A stretch of DNA of 7,551 nucleotides, from assembly GCA_021795795.1 (NCBI GenBank), contig JAJYPA010000407.1:1-7551 (forward strand), written 5' to 3'. The notes beneath the pieces were generated by a model that was not told the origin of the DNA, searched no databases, and worked only from the letters and a program-made list of their open reading frames with translations. Both the position numbers and the translations under genes were made by a program. This DNA comes from Pseudomonadota bacterium. GTDB lineage: Bacteria > Pseudomonadota > Gammaproteobacteria > Halothiobacillales > Halothiobacillaceae. Positions 6,550 through 7,551 of this stretch are shown piece after piece (position 1 is the first letter of the stretch; each line of letters starts with the position of its first letter).

Positions 6550-6609
6550 TCTGGGTAATGGTTGGTATTGTAACGTCTAACATAACTAAAAAATACCAAC
6601 ATACCCAGA
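6550..6609. repeat. Large imperfect inverted repeat in the rhodanese leader
   Basis: TCTGGGTA (6550-6557) pairs with TACCCAGA (6602-6609), and GTTGGTATT (6561-6569) pairs with AATACCAAC (6592-6600). The only mismatch is an internal loop of three bases against one. The two stems total 17 bp around a 22-base loop. The structure ends 18 bases before the rhodanese ATG. It lacks a following U-tract, so it is either an RNA control element or a tiny palindromic insertion. Confidence 0.75.
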
Positions 6610-6627
6610 ATCAACATAATTGGTGCC

Positions 6628-7014
6628 ATGAATCAACTTTCTCCGATTGAAGCACATAAATTCCTGGGCAACCATCCAGAAGCAGTGTTTATAGATGTGC
6701 GTAGTGATATCGAATATCTACTCATTGGTCACCCCCAAGGCGCCATTTCAATCCCTTGGCAGAACGATCCTGACTGGCAGATCAATTCCGCTTTTCTCGG
6801 TGAAGTCCAGAAGTTGGCATCTACCGACTGTCCCGTAGTATTCATCTGCCGGTCTGGCCGACGCTCCGCTGAAGCCTGTCGTTTTCTAGAAGAACACGGG
6901 TTCCGTTCGGTGTATTTTGTTAGCCATGGCTTTGAAGGCGATCTGGATGACAACTATCACCGCAGCAGCGTAAATGGCTGGCGACACGATGGGCTGCCGT
7001 GGCAGCAATTCTGA
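6628..7014 (+). CDS. Single-domain rhodanese sulfurtransferase
   Basis: The 128-residue protein moves sulfane sulfur from thiosulfate, polysulfide or a persulfide carrier to a cysteine acceptor. It has the whole rhodanese domain: LSPIEAHKFL near the start, FIDVRSDIEY at 21-30, GAISIPW at 38-44, the active loop CRSGRRS at 74-80 with catalytic Cys74, and the terminal GWRHDGLPW at 117-125. No signal peptide is seen, so it is cytoplasmic. The six-residue loop with Arg residues fits thiosulfate/persulfide sulfurtransferases rather than Cdc25-like phosphatases. ATG 6628 is the only usable start, because an in-frame TAA lies at 6616-6618. The site lacks a recognisable Shine-Dalgarno sequence and follows a large hairpin, so translation may be weak or controlled. 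The neighbours suggest a role in sulfur oxidation or in trafficking sulfur towards a cytoplasmic oxidation route. Confidence 0.88.
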   Translation: MNQLSPIEAHKFLGNHPEAVFIDVRSDIEYLLIGHPQGAISIPWQNDPDWQINSAFLGEVQKLASTDCPVVFICRSGRRSAEACRFLEEHGFRSVYFVSHGFEGDLDDNYHRSSVNGWRHDGLPWQQF

Positions 7015-7018
7015 GCCA

Positions 7019-7041
7019 CAGCCGCCTCACAGGGGCGGCTG
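7019..7041 (+). terminator. Strong GC hairpin after the rhodanese
   Basis: CAGCCGCC (7019-7026) and GGCGGCTG (7034-7041) form a perfect 8-bp stem around a 7-base loop, immediately after the stop codon (7012-7014). The downstream tract (CCTGCTTC) has few T, so it is an imperfect rho-independent terminator, but placement and stem strength fit the end of the operon. The stretch 7042-7181 contains two small palindromes (7076-7090 and 7120-7135) and no gene. Confidence 0.55.
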
Positions 7042-7181
7042 CCTGCTTCAAATCAAGAGGTATCCTTCCCGACAGCAGATCTCCGATCTGGGCCGACGGT
7101 CTAAACGAAGTACTGAGAAAAAACAAGTTTGTTTTCGGGCAGCGTGATCATTGCACTTCAAAGGTTAAATTGCTCTTCGCA

Positions 7182-7190
7182 TGATACAAT
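7182..7190 (+). promoter_or_regulatory. Extended -10 promoter for the right-edge gene
   Basis: TGATACAAT reads as the extended -10 motif TGn followed by TACAAT (five of six consensus bases). No good -35 lies 17 bases upstream, which is common for extended -10 promoters. A start of transcription near 7197 would leave about 20 bases before ATG 7217. Confidence 0.45.
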
Positions 7191-7216
7191 GTTCGGCATT
7201 CTGCGAAATAGCGGCG

Positions 7217-7551
7217 ATGGACAACAGGGGTATCGACGAAATGTTTACTAGACCATCCGGTTCGCTGCAGCCCGCCATCTCCATCCCGCATCGATTGCGT
7301 GTTTTCCTGACCGGGTTTATGGAGCGTCTTTTGTCCCAGCCTGACAGGCGGGTGCTGTGGGGGATCAACGTCTTTTTTGTAGCGCTGGGCGTAACGTTTA
7401 TCGGCCTCGCCTTTTGGCAAGCCACTGTGCTGGAGCAAGCCATACAGGCAGACTTTTCCACCTCTCCCCATATCGTCCTGCTCACCAATCCGCAAGGGCA
7501 GGTGATTTCCTCTTGGAAGGGTGGTCATTGGGCGCCGCCGGAGCCCTATTC
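7217..7551 (+). CDS. Unrecognised single-pass membrane protein, 3' end outside window
   Basis: A frame open to the window edge gives 111 codons. After a basic N-terminal cytoplasmic part (MDNRGIDEMF..., ending PDRRVLW) there is one hydrophobic helix (about 46-68, VLWGINVFFVALGVTFIGLAFW). An outside segment follows, with LLTNPQGQVISSWKGG and a proline-rich end. This is the layout of a type II inner-membrane protein with a periplasmic domain. The short, positively charged lead and single helix recall VirB8/TrbF- or IcmL-like secretion proteins, but no diagnostic motif is visible and no family is claimed. ATG 7217 is chosen by the promoter position. ATG 7241 has a better ribosome site (GGGG at 7227-7230, ten bases away) and is a real alternative; ATG 7181 overlaps the -10 and is unlikely. 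The gene is separated from the sulfur module by a terminator and its own promoter. Confidence 0.6.
   Translation, partial: MDNRGIDEMFTRPSGSLQPAISIPHRLRVFLTGFMERLLSQPDRRVLWGINVFFVALGVTFIGLAFWQATVLEQAIQADFSTSPHIVLLTNPQGQVISSWKGGHWAPPEPY

Noticed and set aside
7120..7135. Palindrome AAAACAA-GT-TTGTTTT as a terminator
   Set aside because: The stem is nearly all A-T with a two-base centre and no U-tract, so it would not terminate. An operator is possible but unsupported.
7148..7528. Minus-strand frames opposite the right-edge gene
   Set aside because: The plus-strand frame has a promoter, a membrane helix and sensible composition. The minus frames are low-complexity basic sequence.

Overview
The window looks like chromosome from an acidophilic sulfur-oxidising gammaproteobacterial relative, most likely an Acidithiobacillus. 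It combines a tetrathionate-hydrolase-like periplasmic beta-propeller, a fused DoxD-DoxA thiosulfate:quinone oxidoreductase, a Tat-exported DsrE-like protein and a rhodanese. The genus call is inferred from gene content, not from a database search.

Left edge (1-706), a decayed mobile-element junction: the C-terminal end of an IS21-type helper ATPase (IstB) on the minus strand, then five tandem 25-bp units that look like an IS21-family end, abutting a broken TauE/SafE-type permease gene. The permease keeps only what looks like its C-terminal half and carries a one-base frameshift near 436-443.

Porin unit (771-2272, minus strand): an OprD-type outer-membrane porin with two possible promoters, a good ribosome binding site and a clear rho-independent terminator. 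Its 3' UTR holds a tandem 13-bp duplication that is CU-rich in the transcript and resembles an anti-Shine-Dalgarno sequence.

A long divergent control region (2181-2791) holds no gene, but it has several inverted repeats and spaced direct repeats that could be regulator sites.

Sulfur module (2792-7014, plus strand): Tat-exported DsrE-like protein, then the secreted PQQ-type propeller (tetrathionate hydrolase-like), then DoxDA, then a small DUF2892 membrane protein, then a single-domain rhodanese. A plausible division of labour is as follows. The porin admits sulfur oxyanions. The propeller hydrolyses tetrathionate to thiosulfate, sulfur and sulfate in the acidic periplasm. DoxDA re-oxidises thiosulfate to tetrathionate and passes electrons to quinone. 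The DsrE-like protein and the rhodanese handle sulfane sulfur. The last two genes may form a separate transcript, because a large imperfect hairpin lies between them. A strong GC hairpin after the rhodanese probably ends the module.

Right edge (7182-7551): an extended -10 promoter and the start of an unrecognised single-pass membrane protein that runs off the window.
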